64,000 bases of DNA, taken from positions 434,001-498,000 of the forward strand of contig NZ_JAAFZC010000001.1 of the NCBI RefSeq assembly GCF_010614805.1. The letters run 5' to 3'. The position numbers were made by a program, and so were the translations under genes. Shown one piece after another: positions 46,673 through 57,033 of this stretch (the first letter of the stretch is position 1; every line of letters starts with the position of its first letter). The notes below the pieces were generated by a model. The model saw only the letters and a program-made list of their open reading frames with translations. It did not search any database and was not told the DNA's origin. The stretch is from Pseudooceanicola aestuarii (lineage in GTDB: Bacteria > Pseudomonadota > Alphaproteobacteria > Rhodobacterales > Rhodobacteraceae).

Positions 46673-48874
46673 ATGCCCCGGACACAAAAACGAACTGCCG
46701 ATTTTCTTTACGACGACACCCGCCCTTCCGTGGCGATGCCGGAGGTGGACAAGACCGGCCCGGGTCGGTTCTTCAACCGGGAGCTCAGCTGGCTGGGCTT
46801 CAACTGGCGGGTGCTGGAGGAGGCACAGAACCCCAATGTGCCGTTGCTGGAACGGCTGCGCTTCCTGTCGATTTCAGCCAACAACCTGGACGAGTTCTAT
46901 ACCGTCCGCGTCGCCGGCCTGCGTGAATTGGCGAATGCCGGCAACACCACGCCCGCCGCCGACGGGCTGACCCCGGCAGAACAGCTGGTTCTGATCGACG
47001 CCGACGCGCGCAAACTGATGCAATACCAGCTGGACGTGCTGGACGAACTGCGCGCCCTGATGAAGGACGAGCGGATCGAGATCGTCGCCCGCGACGCGCT
47101 GACCGCCGAGGATCTGGGCCATCTGGGCAATGTCTTCCTGCACAAGGTCTTTCCGGTGCTGTCGCCACTGGCCATCGATCCGGCGCATCCTTTTCCCTTT
47201 ATCCCCAACCTCGGGTTTTCCCTCGCCCTGATGCTGGAACGCAAGAAGGACCGGCGCCCGCTGCAGGCGCTGCTGCCCATCCCGCAGCAGATCGACAGGT
47301 TCGTCCCCCTGCCCGCCCCGGACGGGGCGCACCGTTTCCTCCCGCTGGAGGAATTGCTGATGGTCCATCTGGAACGGCTGTTCCCCGGCTATCGCGCCAC
47401 CGGCGCCTGTGCCTTCCGGGTGCTGCGCGACAGCGATCTGGAGGTGGAGGAAGAGGCCGAAGACCTGGTGCGCGAATTCGAAACCGCGCTGAAACGCCGC
47501 CGCCGGGGCGAGGTCGTACGCATGAAGATCTCCGCCGATGCGCCGGAGCCGCTGAAACGGGTGATCATGCGCGAATTGCACGTCATTCCCGACGAGGTGA
47601 TCGAGGTCGACGGCCTGATCGGCATTTCCTCCCTGTCGGAACTGGTGCTGGACGCGCGGCGCGACCTGCTGTGGCCACGGTTCACCCCGCGGGTGCCGGA
47701 ACGCGTACAGGACCACGACGGCGACATGTTCGCCGCGATCCGGCAAAAGGACATGTTGCTGCACCACCCTTACGAGACGTTCGACATGGTCGTCCGCTTC
47801 CTGCAACAGGCGGCGCGCGATCCCGACGTGGTGGCGATCAAGCAGACGCTCTACCGCACCAACCGCGACAGCCCCATCGTGGCCGCCCTGTGCGAAGCGG
47901 CGGAGGACGGCAAATCCGTCACCGCGCTGGTGGAGCTGAAAGCACGGTTCGACGAGGCCGCCAACATCCACCAATCCCGCCGCCTGGAACGGGCCGGGGC
48001 GCATGTCGTCTACGGCTTTGTCGACTGGAAGACCCACGCCAAGATCTCCACCGTGGTCCGGCGGGAAGGGGACAACCTGGTCACCTATACACACTACGGA
48101 ACCGGCAATTATCATCCGATCACCGCGCGGATCTACACCGACCTCAGCTTCTTTACCTGCGCGCCGGAACTGGGCCGCGATGCGACCAAGGTGTTCAACT
48201 ACCTGTCCGGCTATGCCCTGCCGGAAGGGTTGGAGAATCTCTCCATCTCACCCCACACGATGAAATCCGACCTGATCGCGATGATCGGCGCAGAAGCCGA
48301 CCACGCCCGCGCCGGACGGCCGGCGCAGATCTGGGCCAAGATGAACTCGATCATCGAACCGGACGTGATCGACGCGCTCTATGCTGCCGGGCGCGCGGGG
48401 GTCAAAATCGACCTGGTGGTGCGCGGCATCTCGGGGTTGCGGCCTGGAGTGAAGGGGTTGTCGGACAACATCCGGGTGAAATCCATCATCGGGCGTTTCC
48501 TGGAACACAGCCGCATCGTGTGTTTCGGCAATGGCTACGGCCTGCCTTCGCCAGAGGCACGGGTCTTCTTCTCCTCGGCCGACTGGATGGGCCGGAACCT
48601 GAATCGCCGGGTGGAAACGCTGGTGGAATGTCGCAACCTGACGGTGAAAGCCCAGATCGTCGAACAGATCATGGCCGCCAACCTGCATGATCAGGCCCAA
48701 AGCTGGGTGCAGCAGCCCGACGGTTCCTTCTTGCGCGGCGCAGCGCCCAGGAAGGGGCGGAATTTCAACTGCCATCGCTTCTTCATGGAAAATCCCAGCC
48801 TTTCGGGGCGGGGGACGGCCGGCGCGGATGACGTGCCGCAACTCACCCATGAGGCCGACGACGGTCGCGATTAG
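46673..48874 (+). CDS. ppk: Polyphosphate kinase 1
   Basis: 733 residues, usual for PPK1. N domain: [20 protein letters not shown]; head domain: [18 protein letters not shown]; the core C1 domain with [46 protein letters not shown]; the catalytic His in DWKTHAKIS; and C2 with [20 protein letters not shown] and EVxx-like [17 protein letters not shown]. It polymerises the gamma-phosphate of ATP into polyphosphate. It is followed by ppx, which degrades the polymer, 98 bases downstream. Confidence 0.96.
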   Translation: MPRTQKRTADFLYDDTRPSVAMPEVDKTGPGRFFNRELSWLGFNWRVLEEAQNPNVPLLERLRFLSISANNLDEFYTVRVAGLRELANAGNTTPAADGLTPAEQLVLIDADARKLMQYQLDVLDELRALMKDERIEIVARDALTAEDLGHLGNVFLHKVFPVLSPLAIDPAHPFPFIPNLGFSLALMLERKKDRRPLQALLPIPQQIDRFVPLPAPDGAHRFLPLEELLMVHLERLFPGYRATGACAFRVLRDSDLEVEEEAEDLVREFETALKRRRRGEVVRMKISADAPEPLKRVIMRELHVIPDEVIEVDGLIGISSLSELVLDARRDLLWPRFTPRVPERVQDHDGDMFAAIRQKDMLLHHPYETFDMVVRFLQQAARDPDVVAIKQTLYRTNRDSPIVAALCEAAEDGKSVTALVELKARFDEAANIHQSRRLERAGAHVVYGFVDWKTHAKISTVVRREGDNLVTYTHYGTGNYHPITARIYTDLSFFTCAPELGRDATKVFNYLSGYALPEGLENLSISPHTMKSDLIAMIGAEADHARAGRPAQIWAKMNSIIEPDVIDALYAAGRAGVKIDLVVRGISGLRPGVKGLSDNIRVKSIIGRFLEHSRIVCFGNGYGLPSPEARVFFSSADWMGRNLNRRVETLVECRNLTVKAQIVEQIMAANLHDQAQSWVQQPDGSFLRGAAPRKGRNFNCHRFFMENPSLSGRGTAGADDVPQLTHEADDGRD

Positions 48875-48972
48875 CGCCGCCCCGACGCCGCCGCCCGGTC
48901 ATCTGTCGCAAGACAAAGGGTTGACCGCGCGGCGTCGACACCACATTAACCGGAAAGACGGTTCAGACAGGA

Positions 48973-50523
48973 ATGTCGCGCATGGATGGCAACACTTCCG
49001 CCGAGGCGCCCGGTCGCCTGCTTTACGGGCGCAACCCCTTTGCCGATGTGGCCGCACAGGGCCTGTCGCGCGTCGGCGTGGTCGATATCGGGTCGAACTC
49101 CGTCCGGCTGGTGATCTTTGACGGCGCCGCCCGCAGCCCCGCCTATTTCTACAACGAAAAGATCATGTGCGCCCTGGGCGCGGGCCTGGGCGAGACCGGG
49201 AAACTGAATCCGCAGGGCCGGGTTCGGGCGCTGGCGGCGCTGCGCAGGTTTCAACTTCTGGCTGAAGGCTGCGACGCCACCCCGCTGACTGCCGTAGCCA
49301 CCGCCGCCGTGCGCGACGCCGAGGACGGACCCGAATTCGTCGCCGAGGTGGAGGCCGCGACCGGCCTCGAAGTCTATGTCATCGACGGCCGCGAGGAGGC
49401 CCGCCTGTCCGCGCAGGGCGTGTTGCTGGGCTGGCCCGGCTCCTATGGGTTGATCTGCGATATCGGCGGATCCTCGATGGAACTGGCGGAAATCTCCGAC
49501 GGGCAGGTCGGCCCGCGCGAGACCTCGCCGCTGGGGCCGCTGAAACTGGCGGATGTGAAAGGCGGCGCCAAGGGGCGGCGCGCCTATATCCGCGAGCATG
49601 TCAGCCAGTTGGCAGAGGTGCTGGGAAACCAGCGCAACCGCCTGTTCCTGGTTGGCGGGTCGTGGCGCGCCATCGCGCGGATCGACATGGACCGGCGCGG
49701 CTATCCTCTGCATGTGCTGCACGAATACCGCATGGACGCCAAGGCGGTACGCGAAACCGCCTCCTATATCGCCAGCCAGAACCCCGACACGCTGCGCGCC
49801 CGTTGCGGCATTTCCTCCAGCCGGATGGCGCTGGTACCGATGGCCTCCGAAGTGCTGCTGGAAGTGGTTCGCAAGTTCAAGCCGCGCGACATCGCCATTT
49901 CCAGCTACGGTATCCGGGAGGGGCTGCTGTACGAGCAGATGCCCCAGGATCTGCGCGACCGCGACCCCCTGATCGAGGCCGCCCGCTTTGCCGAGCGCAA
50001 GGACGCCCGCCTGCCCGGTTTCGGTGCCGCCCTGCATGAATTCATCGAACCGCTGTTCCGCAATGACAAGCCCGAGCGCAAGCGCCTGATCCAGGCCGCC
50101 TGTCTGCTGCATGATGTCACCTGGCGCGCGCACCCGGATTACCGCGCCGAGGTCTGTTTCGACAACGTCACCCGCGCCAATCTGGGCGGGCTGAAACATT
50201 CGGAACGGATCTTCCTGGGGCTGGCGCTGCTGCACCGCTATCGGAACAAGCGCGAGGGGACGCAATTCGCCGATCTCTATGACCTGATCCCCAAGCAGGA
50301 CCAGCTGGCGGCGGAAATCCTGGGCAAAGCGATGCGCTTTGGCGCAATGCTGTGGCTGGATACCGACGCGCCGATCGGCCGGCTGAAATGGTTCCCAAAG
50401 AAGAAGCTGCTGGAACTGCACCTGTCGCATGACGCCTCTCCCCTGTTCGGTGAGGTCTGCCAATCGCGGCTGAACTCGCTGGCCAATTCCCTGGACGCTA
50501 CGGTCGAACTCAAGCTGAGCTGA
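48973..50523 (+). CDS. ppx: Exopolyphosphatase (Ppx/GppA family)
   Basis: 516 residues. The ASKHA-type phosphate loops are VGVVDIGSNSVRLVIFDG and YGLICDIGGSSMELAEI, with the adenosine-side motif FLVGGSWRAIARID. The C-terminal HD-like helical domain contains LIQAACLLHDVTWRAHPDYR. It hydrolyses terminal phosphate from polyphosphate and may also act on pppGpp. It follows ppk in the order seen in many Rhodobacterales. Confidence 0.93.
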   Translation: MSRMDGNTSAEAPGRLLYGRNPFADVAAQGLSRVGVVDIGSNSVRLVIFDGAARSPAYFYNEKIMCALGAGLGETGKLNPQGRVRALAALRRFQLLAEGCDATPLTAVATAAVRDAEDGPEFVAEVEAATGLEVYVIDGREEARLSAQGVLLGWPGSYGLICDIGGSSMELAEISDGQVGPRETSPLGPLKLADVKGGAKGRRAYIREHVSQLAEVLGNQRNRLFLVGGSWRAIARIDMDRRGYPLHVLHEYRMDAKAVRETASYIASQNPDTLRARCGISSSRMALVPMASEVLLEVVRKFKPRDIAISSYGIREGLLYEQMPQDLRDRDPLIEAARFAERKDARLPGFGAALHEFIEPLFRNDKPERKRLIQAACLLHDVTWRAHPDYRAEVCFDNVTRANLGGLKHSERIFLGLALLHRYRNKREGTQFADLYDLIPKQDQLAAEILGKAMRFGAMLWLDTDAPIGRLKWFPKKKLLELHLSHDASPLFGEVCQSRLNSLANSLDATVELKLS

Positions 50524-50574
50524 GATCCACCGCCCCGTCGCGGCTTCCGGTCAGGTCGGATCAGCGCCGCAAGG

Positions 50575-51000
50575 TCACAGGTCGATGGTGCCGTCCGGGT
50601 TCGGCTCCACCCGGGGGGATGGGGTGTAGGGGTCGGCCTCCGGCTTGCGCCGGATGACGATATCGCCGTTGGGCAGAATCACCGGGGCTTCGTAGTCGCT
50701 GAAATCCTTGATTTCCCCCATCAGGCGGGAAAAGGCCGGGCCCATTTCACTGGCGAAACTGCGCAGGGCCGGGCCGATCGTGTCGGCCATGCCTTCCAGA
50801 TCGTCCAACGCCGGCTCCATCTCTTGCATGAGACCTTCCATCAGCATCCGCGCGCCGCGCCCCATCAGGCCCAGCCCATCTTCGCTGTCCTCCTCCCGCT
50901 CTGTCGCGTCGGGGGTCACGATTTCCGCCTGCACGGGTTCCCCCGGGGCAAGGGTCAGCGGCAACATGGCCAGGGCGAGGGTCAGGCTGAGGCGTGTCAT
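50575..51000 (-). CDS. Exported protein of unknown function
   Basis: 141 residues. A signal peptide (MTRLSLTLALAMLPLTLAPG, cleavage near QAE) is followed by an acidic segment (TEREEDSEDGLGLMGRG), a Met-rich amphipathic helix (MLMEGLMQEMEPALDDLEGM) and a C-terminal APVILPNGDIVIRRKPEADP. No family was recognised. It is probably periplasmic. It lies 38 bases downstream of the EEP nuclease on the same strand. Confidence 0.75.
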   Translation of the reverse strand: MTRLSLTLALAMLPLTLAPGEPVQAEIVTPDATEREEDSEDGLGLMGRGARMLMEGLMQEMEPALDDLEGMADTIGPALRSFASEMGPAFSRLMGEIKDFSDYEAPVILPNGDIVIRRKPEADPYTPSPRVEPNPDGTIDL

Positions 51001-51038
51001 GCTTTATGATATAGGGCGTCCGGGCGTTTCGGGTAGGG

Positions 51039-52046
51039 TCAGATCGGAATATCCAGCGTGACCGGGAAATGATCCGACGCGGTGATCAGCGCTCGGCGCA
51101 ACTCTGGCCGGGACCAGCATTCTGGATCGTCGAACGGGTGCCAGATCCGCCAATTGGCGGGCAGCGCGGCCAGATCTTGCGACAGCATGATATAATCCAG
51201 CAGGGCCTGTAGATAGCGCCCCTCCGGCGCGATGTAGAACCGGGCCGTGGTCGGTGGCGCGGCCAGCCGGGCGCTCAACGCGCGGCGGGCGTGGGGGTCA
51301 TGCAACATTGTGTCTTCCTCCCCCTCCCCCATCACGATCTCGACGGAGGAGCGGCCGAACAGGCTTTCGTATTCGTCCAGCCCCGGGCCATCGTTCAGAT
51401 CACCCATCATCAGCAGGCTGTCACCGGCCTCCAGATGCGCCGCGATCCGTCGGCGCAGCCAGATCGCCTGCGCCAATTGCTTGCGGCGGTTGGCAATGGC
51501 GATGCGCATGACATCGGCCGGACTGCGCGCGCCATGCGGTGCCTTGGATTTCAGATGCGCCCCGATCAGCCGCAGATCCCGGCCGGCGGCGGTGCGCAGC
51601 GCCAGTTCCAGCGGTGGCTTGGAAAATTGCACCCGATCATGCCGCGCGTCGATATCCAGGTCGATCCGCAGCGTGTCGTCGAACCGGGGGGCCCCCGGCC
51701 CGGTCCGAGGATCATGCCGCGCGGTGATCACATCGGGATCGTAAAGCAGCGCGATTTCCTGCTGCGTGTCATTGGGAAACCCCGTCACCGCCCGCCGCGC
51801 CCGCAGGCCAAAGGCTGTGGCAAAGCCCTCCAGCATCGCGGTCGTGGGGCGTTCAGGTTTGTGGTCGGGGGCCTCCACCACCAGCACGGCATCGGCGTCC
51901 AGCGCGGTAAAGACGGTCCCCAGGGCCTCGACCTGCATGGCGCGGGTGACGTCGTGACGGCCGGACCAGCCGCCATCGGCCAGCAGCTGGCCCTGCGCGT
52001 CGAATAGCGCGTTGAACCATTCGACGTTGTAGGTGGCCAGGCGCAT
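51039..52046 (-). CDS. Endonuclease/exonuclease/phosphatase (EEP) family protein
   Basis: 335 residues. It starts MRLATYNVEWFNALFDAQGQ, the N-x-E motif of EEP enzymes, and has LIGAHLKSKAPHG, MMGDLNDGPGLDEYESL (the Asp/Asn pair) and a final SDHFPVTLDI motif with the catalytic His. All metal and catalytic residues are present. There is no signal peptide, so it probably acts on DNA, RNA or a phospho-lipid in the cytoplasm. Its start overlaps the upstream gene's stop (TGATG). Confidence 0.92.
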   Translation of the reverse strand: MRLATYNVEWFNALFDAQGQLLADGGWSGRHDVTRAMQVEALGTVFTALDADAVLVVEAPDHKPERPTTAMLEGFATAFGLRARRAVTGFPNDTQQEIALLYDPDVITARHDPRTGPGAPRFDDTLRIDLDIDARHDRVQFSKPPLELALRTAAGRDLRLIGAHLKSKAPHGARSPADVMRIAIANRRKQLAQAIWLRRRIAAHLEAGDSLLMMGDLNDGPGLDEYESLFGRSSVEIVMGEGEEDTMLHDPHARRALSARLAAPPTTARFYIAPEGRYLQALLDYIMLSQDLAALPANWRIWHPFDDPECWSRPELRRALITASDHFPVTLDIPI

Positions 52047-52729
52047 CAGCCCGCGCGCAGGGCCGTGATCTCGTCCCAGGCGCGGTTGATGTCCACCATG
52101 CGCCGCTCCGCGATCTGGATCGCCTCTTCCGGAACGCCACGACCCAGCATCTGGTCCGGGTGGCTTTCGCGCACCAGCTTGCGCCAGGCGCGGCGAATTT
52201 CGGTCATGTCGGCATCGGGCGTGACGCCCAGCACGGAATAGGGATCAGGGATCGCGTCGGGCACGAACCGGGCGCGCAGGCCGCGAAACTCCGCTTCCGG
52301 CAGGCCGAAGATCCGCGCCACCTGCTCCAGGAACATGTCTTCGTCCTCGTGGTAGCGGCCATCAGCCAGGGCGATGTGAAACAGCCCCTCCATCAGATCG
52401 CACAGCACCTGCCCCTCGCCCTGGAACATGGAGGCGATGCGGCGGGCGTAATCCTCGAACCCGGCGACATCCTTGCGCGCCATGTCGAAGACCCGCGCGG
52501 CGCCGGCCTCGTCCTCCGGGGCGATGCGGAATACCTCCCGAAAGGCGGTGACCTCGTCGCGGGTGACCTGGCCGTCGGCCTTGGCCATCTTCGCCCCCAG
52601 GGCGATCACCGCGATGGTGAAGGCGACCGACCGTTCCGGCGGGGCGCGAAACCGGTCGAACAGATGCGCCAACCCCTCGCCCGAGGCGAGGGATTGCAGG
52701 GCGTCCAGGATGCGCGACCAGATCGACAT
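52046..52729 (-). CDS. TerB-like domain plus C-terminal DnaJ domain protein (DjlA-like)
   Basis: 227 residues from ATG 52729. Residues about 30-145 are an acidic TerB/DjlA-type helical domain (AFTIAVIALGAKMAKADGQV, then LMEGLFHIALADGRYHEDED). Residues about 160-225 are a J domain: DPYSVLGVTPDADMTEIRRA, with the HPD signature in RESHPDQML. It probably recruits DnaK. It lacks the N-terminal membrane anchor of enterobacterial DjlA. Confidence 0.9.
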   Translation of the reverse strand: MSIWSRILDALQSLASGEGLAHLFDRFRAPPERSVAFTIAVIALGAKMAKADGQVTRDEVTAFREVFRIAPEDEAGAARVFDMARKDVAGFEDYARRIASMFQGEGQVLCDLMEGLFHIALADGRYHEDEDMFLEQVARIFGLPEAEFRGLRARFVPDAIPDPYSVLGVTPDADMTEIRRAWRKLVRESHPDQMLGRGVPEEAIQIAERRMVDINRAWDEITALRAG

Positions 52730-52790
52730 GGGCACAAGTCTACCCTGCCCGGCCGCCTCTGTCTCTGCGACAGAGCGGCAGATGGCCCGA

Positions 52791-53294
52791 TCAGCAAAGA
52801 TGCTTCTGCACAAGAACAAGGGTCTGCCTTTCGTTGAATTTCGTCCCGACGCCGGGCATCCGCCCGACCTCCGCGTAGCCCAGTGCCAGATGGAAGTCGA
52901 TCGCCGCAGGATTGGCGGCGCTGATGCCGCCCACCATGACGCGATGGCCGGCGTCGCGGGCGTGATCCTCCACCCTCGCCATCAGGGCCCGGCCCAGTCC
53001 CTGGCCGCGCGCCTCGGGCCCCAGAATGACGGTGTGTTCCATGCAATGGCGATAGCCGTCGCCACCGCGAAACTGGTCATAGCTGGCAAAGCCCAGAACC
53101 GCGTCACCGCGCTGCACGATCACGAAGGCCCGGCCAGCCGCCCGCCGCGCGGCGATCAGCGCGGTCAGACCAGGCGCATCGCGTTCCACGCTGGCAAAGG
53201 TGACCAGCGTATCGCGGATCACCGGGTTCCAGATCGCAAGAAGCGCGGGAACATCGCCGGTCTGCGCGGCGCGGAAGGTGATCGGGGCGGTCAT
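52791..53294 (-). CDS. GNAT family N-acetyltransferase (phosphinothricin acetyltransferase-like)
   Basis: 167 residues from ATG 53294, preceded by GGGGG. The family start PITFRAAQTGDVPALLAIWN is followed by ASVERDAPGL, a GFASYDQFR strand, MEHTVILGPEARGQGLGRAL (acetyl-CoA loop, with R-G-Q-G-L-G) and GGISAANPAAIDFHLALGYA. It acetylates a small amine such as an amino-acid analogue; the substrate is unknown. It stands 61 bases upstream of the DnaJ-like gene. Confidence 0.88.
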   Translation of the reverse strand: MTAPITFRAAQTGDVPALLAIWNPVIRDTLVTFASVERDAPGLTALIAARRAAGRAFVIVQRGDAVLGFASYDQFRGGDGYRHCMEHTVILGPEARGQGLGRALMARVEDHARDAGHRVMVGGISAANPAAIDFHLALGYAEVGRMPGVGTKFNERQTLVLVQKHLC

Positions 53295-53418
53295 GCCCCC
53301 ATATTCCGCGCCCCATCCGGTGCCGCAAGGGCGAAGGACCGCATGGAACATTGCTCTCGCAATCGTGTTCTGGCCCCTTGTCCGGGGCGACCTGCGGACA
53401 GGGGAGGCAGGTAGCGGG

Positions 53419-53442
53419 GCGCGGGGCAGCCCTGCCCCGCGC
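53419..53442. terminator. Strong GC hairpin between mcm and the GNAT gene
   Basis: GCGCGGGGCAG (53419-53429) pairs perfectly with CTGCCCCGCGC (53432-53442). It lies about 140 bases beyond the mcm stop on the minus strand and has no U-run. The 290-base spacer 53295-53584 around it has no gene-like ORF. Confidence 0.4.
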
Positions 53443-53584
53443 GCCAGCCGTATCATCGCGTCAGGCGGCCGGCGCGGGCGGGATCACGCGGTAGACTTGC
53501 CCCGCGCGCCATGGTCTTGCACATTTTTTCCCCGCGCTCCCGCCCTTGTCCTGCGCGCTTTCCCTTTGTCCTGCTCCCCCGCCC

Positions 53585-55717
<2,133 letters not shown>

Positions 55718-55805
55718 GGTGGTGTCCTCTTCTCGGATGAAGCGGCGGCGGGGTTGTCCCCGTCTGTGCCGGCTTCGTGACAAAGTCGCGGGCCGTTGTC
55801 GCGGC

Positions 55806-55850
55806 CCAGGGTTCGGGGGCCAGGGTTCGGGAGCCAGGGTTCGGGGCCAG
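55806..55850. repeat. Short tandem repeat, three copies of a 13-14 bp unit
   Basis: CCAGGGTTCGGGGG, CCAGGGTTCGGGAG, CCAGGGTTCGGGG, then CCAG again. The last unit is one base shorter. It is in the leader region upstream of mcm and is prone to slippage. Confidence 0.8.
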
Positions 55851-56140
55851 ATCGGCCAACCCGTCCGCCCCGGCGGTCAGCCAGAACAGATCGTCCTGAT
55901 AGGCCTCGCGCAGGGTGGCGCGCTGGCGGTTGGTAAAGGGGCGCAGCGGCCCGATATGCGGGATCATGTCCATCCCGGGCCGCGCTTTTCTGTGCCGCAC
56001 CGGTTCGCGCCGGGCGGGCAGCGGGGAAAGAGGATATGCCAGCGTCTGCTTTATCCCCCCGACACGTGAGAAAGACGTCAAGATCCTTGTGCCCGCCCTG
56101 CCAAACGGCCACAGATCCCGCCTCCGCGCGGCGCCCTCGC

Positions 56141-56171
56141 TTGCAGAATACGGCGCGAAGCCCTATATAAT
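56141..56171 (+). promoter_or_regulatory. Sigma70-like promoter in front of a 24-codon ORF
   Basis: TTGCAG (56141-56146), 17 bases, then TATATA (56164-56169), which is part of TATATAAT. It is one of the clearest AT-rich boxes in an otherwise GC-rich window and points toward the small ORF at 56228. Confidence 0.5.
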
Positions 56172-56227
56172 AGGGGAAAGCAGCGGCCATATTCCGGCCC
56201 TGACCGATCAGATTTACGGAGGATGTT

Positions 56228-56302
56228 ATGGAAAAAGACGACGACATCCCGTTCACGCCGATCCCCGTGACCGGTCGGACCGGGCCGCGGCCTGGATATT
56301 GA
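56228..56302 (+). CDS. Candidate 24-residue small protein
   Basis: ATG 56228 has GGAGG at 6-base spacing in a clean ACGGAGGATGTT context and a promoter-like TTGCAG/TATATA 60-85 bases upstream. The peptide starts MEKDDDIPFTPIPVTG and ends RTGPRPGY. The acidic start and proline-rich rest are unlike random GC-shadow. It is convergent with the membrane protein gene ending at 56253 and overlaps it by 50 bases. Function unknown; it could also be the start of a longer gene lost by a frameshift. Confidence 0.45.
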   Translation: MEKDDDIPFTPIPVTGRTGPRPGY

Positions 56303-57026
56303 CCAGCTTGCGTTCGGCGGCACTTGCGCCGCCCTCGGAATAGGCCTTGATCAGGGTCAGGGCCAGTTTGCCGAATTCGAACGCCTGTAGGCGCATCCGC
56401 AAGTAATCTTCGTACATCGGGACACGGCGATCCTGCGGCAGGGCCAGATAGCGCTCTCCGCGCATGTCCTCGGCCATGGCCTGCACCGATTTGATCTGGC
56501 TGTAATAGCCCACGATCGGGTCGATGGTCTGGCGCGGCAGGACCTCCAGCCGGGTGGTCACGGCGTCGTAGATATGGTCGTGCCGCTCGGCCGGGACGAA
56601 AGGCACGAAATCCGCATCGCCGCGCATCCGGGCCAGCACCGCATCGCCATCGCCATCGCCCTGCCACAGGGTTTCCAGAGTGTTGCCGATCTCCGCATAG
56701 AGCGCCTTGTGCGTGTCGCGCAGACGCTCTGCCTTGTCGCGGCTGCGGGCCAGTTCGCCGAAGATCGCGGTGGTCAGCCAGCCGGAGGCAATGAACAACC
56801 CCGCGATTACCGCCTGCCAGATCCGTTCCTCCACCGTCACCACCTGCGAGGCAAGCCAGAGCGCGCCGCCCAGGAAAACCGCCATCGGCACGGCGATCAG
56901 GATGAAAAACCGGAAAAAGACGCGGCGCACCACCGCCGCCTCCCGGCTGAGGACGAAGGCCACGACCAGAACGGCGGCCGCGACCGCCGCGACCGCCCAA
57001 AGCCCGATATGTGGCACCGCGCCCAT
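56253..57026 (-). CDS. Membrane protein of unknown function in the pcc cluster
   Basis: 257 residues. Three N-terminal membrane helices (LWAVAAVAAAVLVVAFVLSR, FFILIAVPMAVFLGGALWLA, IWQAVIAGLFIASGWLTTAI) precede a cytoplasmic helical domain (ARSRDKAERLRDTHKALYAE, VGYYSQIKSVQAMAEDMRGE). The topology suggests an inner-membrane protein with a soluble alpha-helical C-terminus. No family was recognised. It begins 7 bases after the pccA stop, so it is probably co-transcribed with pccA. Confidence 0.8.
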   Translation of the reverse strand: MGAVPHIGLWAVAAVAAAVLVVAFVLSREAAVVRRVFFRFFILIAVPMAVFLGGALWLASQVVTVEERIWQAVIAGLFIASGWLTTAIFGELARSRDKAERLRDTHKALYAEIGNTLETLWQGDGDGDAVLARMRGDADFVPFVPAERHDHIYDAVTTRLEVLPRQTIDPIVGYYSQIKSVQAMAEDMRGERYLALPQDRRVPMYEDYLRMRLQAFEFGKLALTLIKAYSEGGASAAERKLVNIQAAARSDRSRGSA

Positions 57027-57033
57027 CAGCGCC

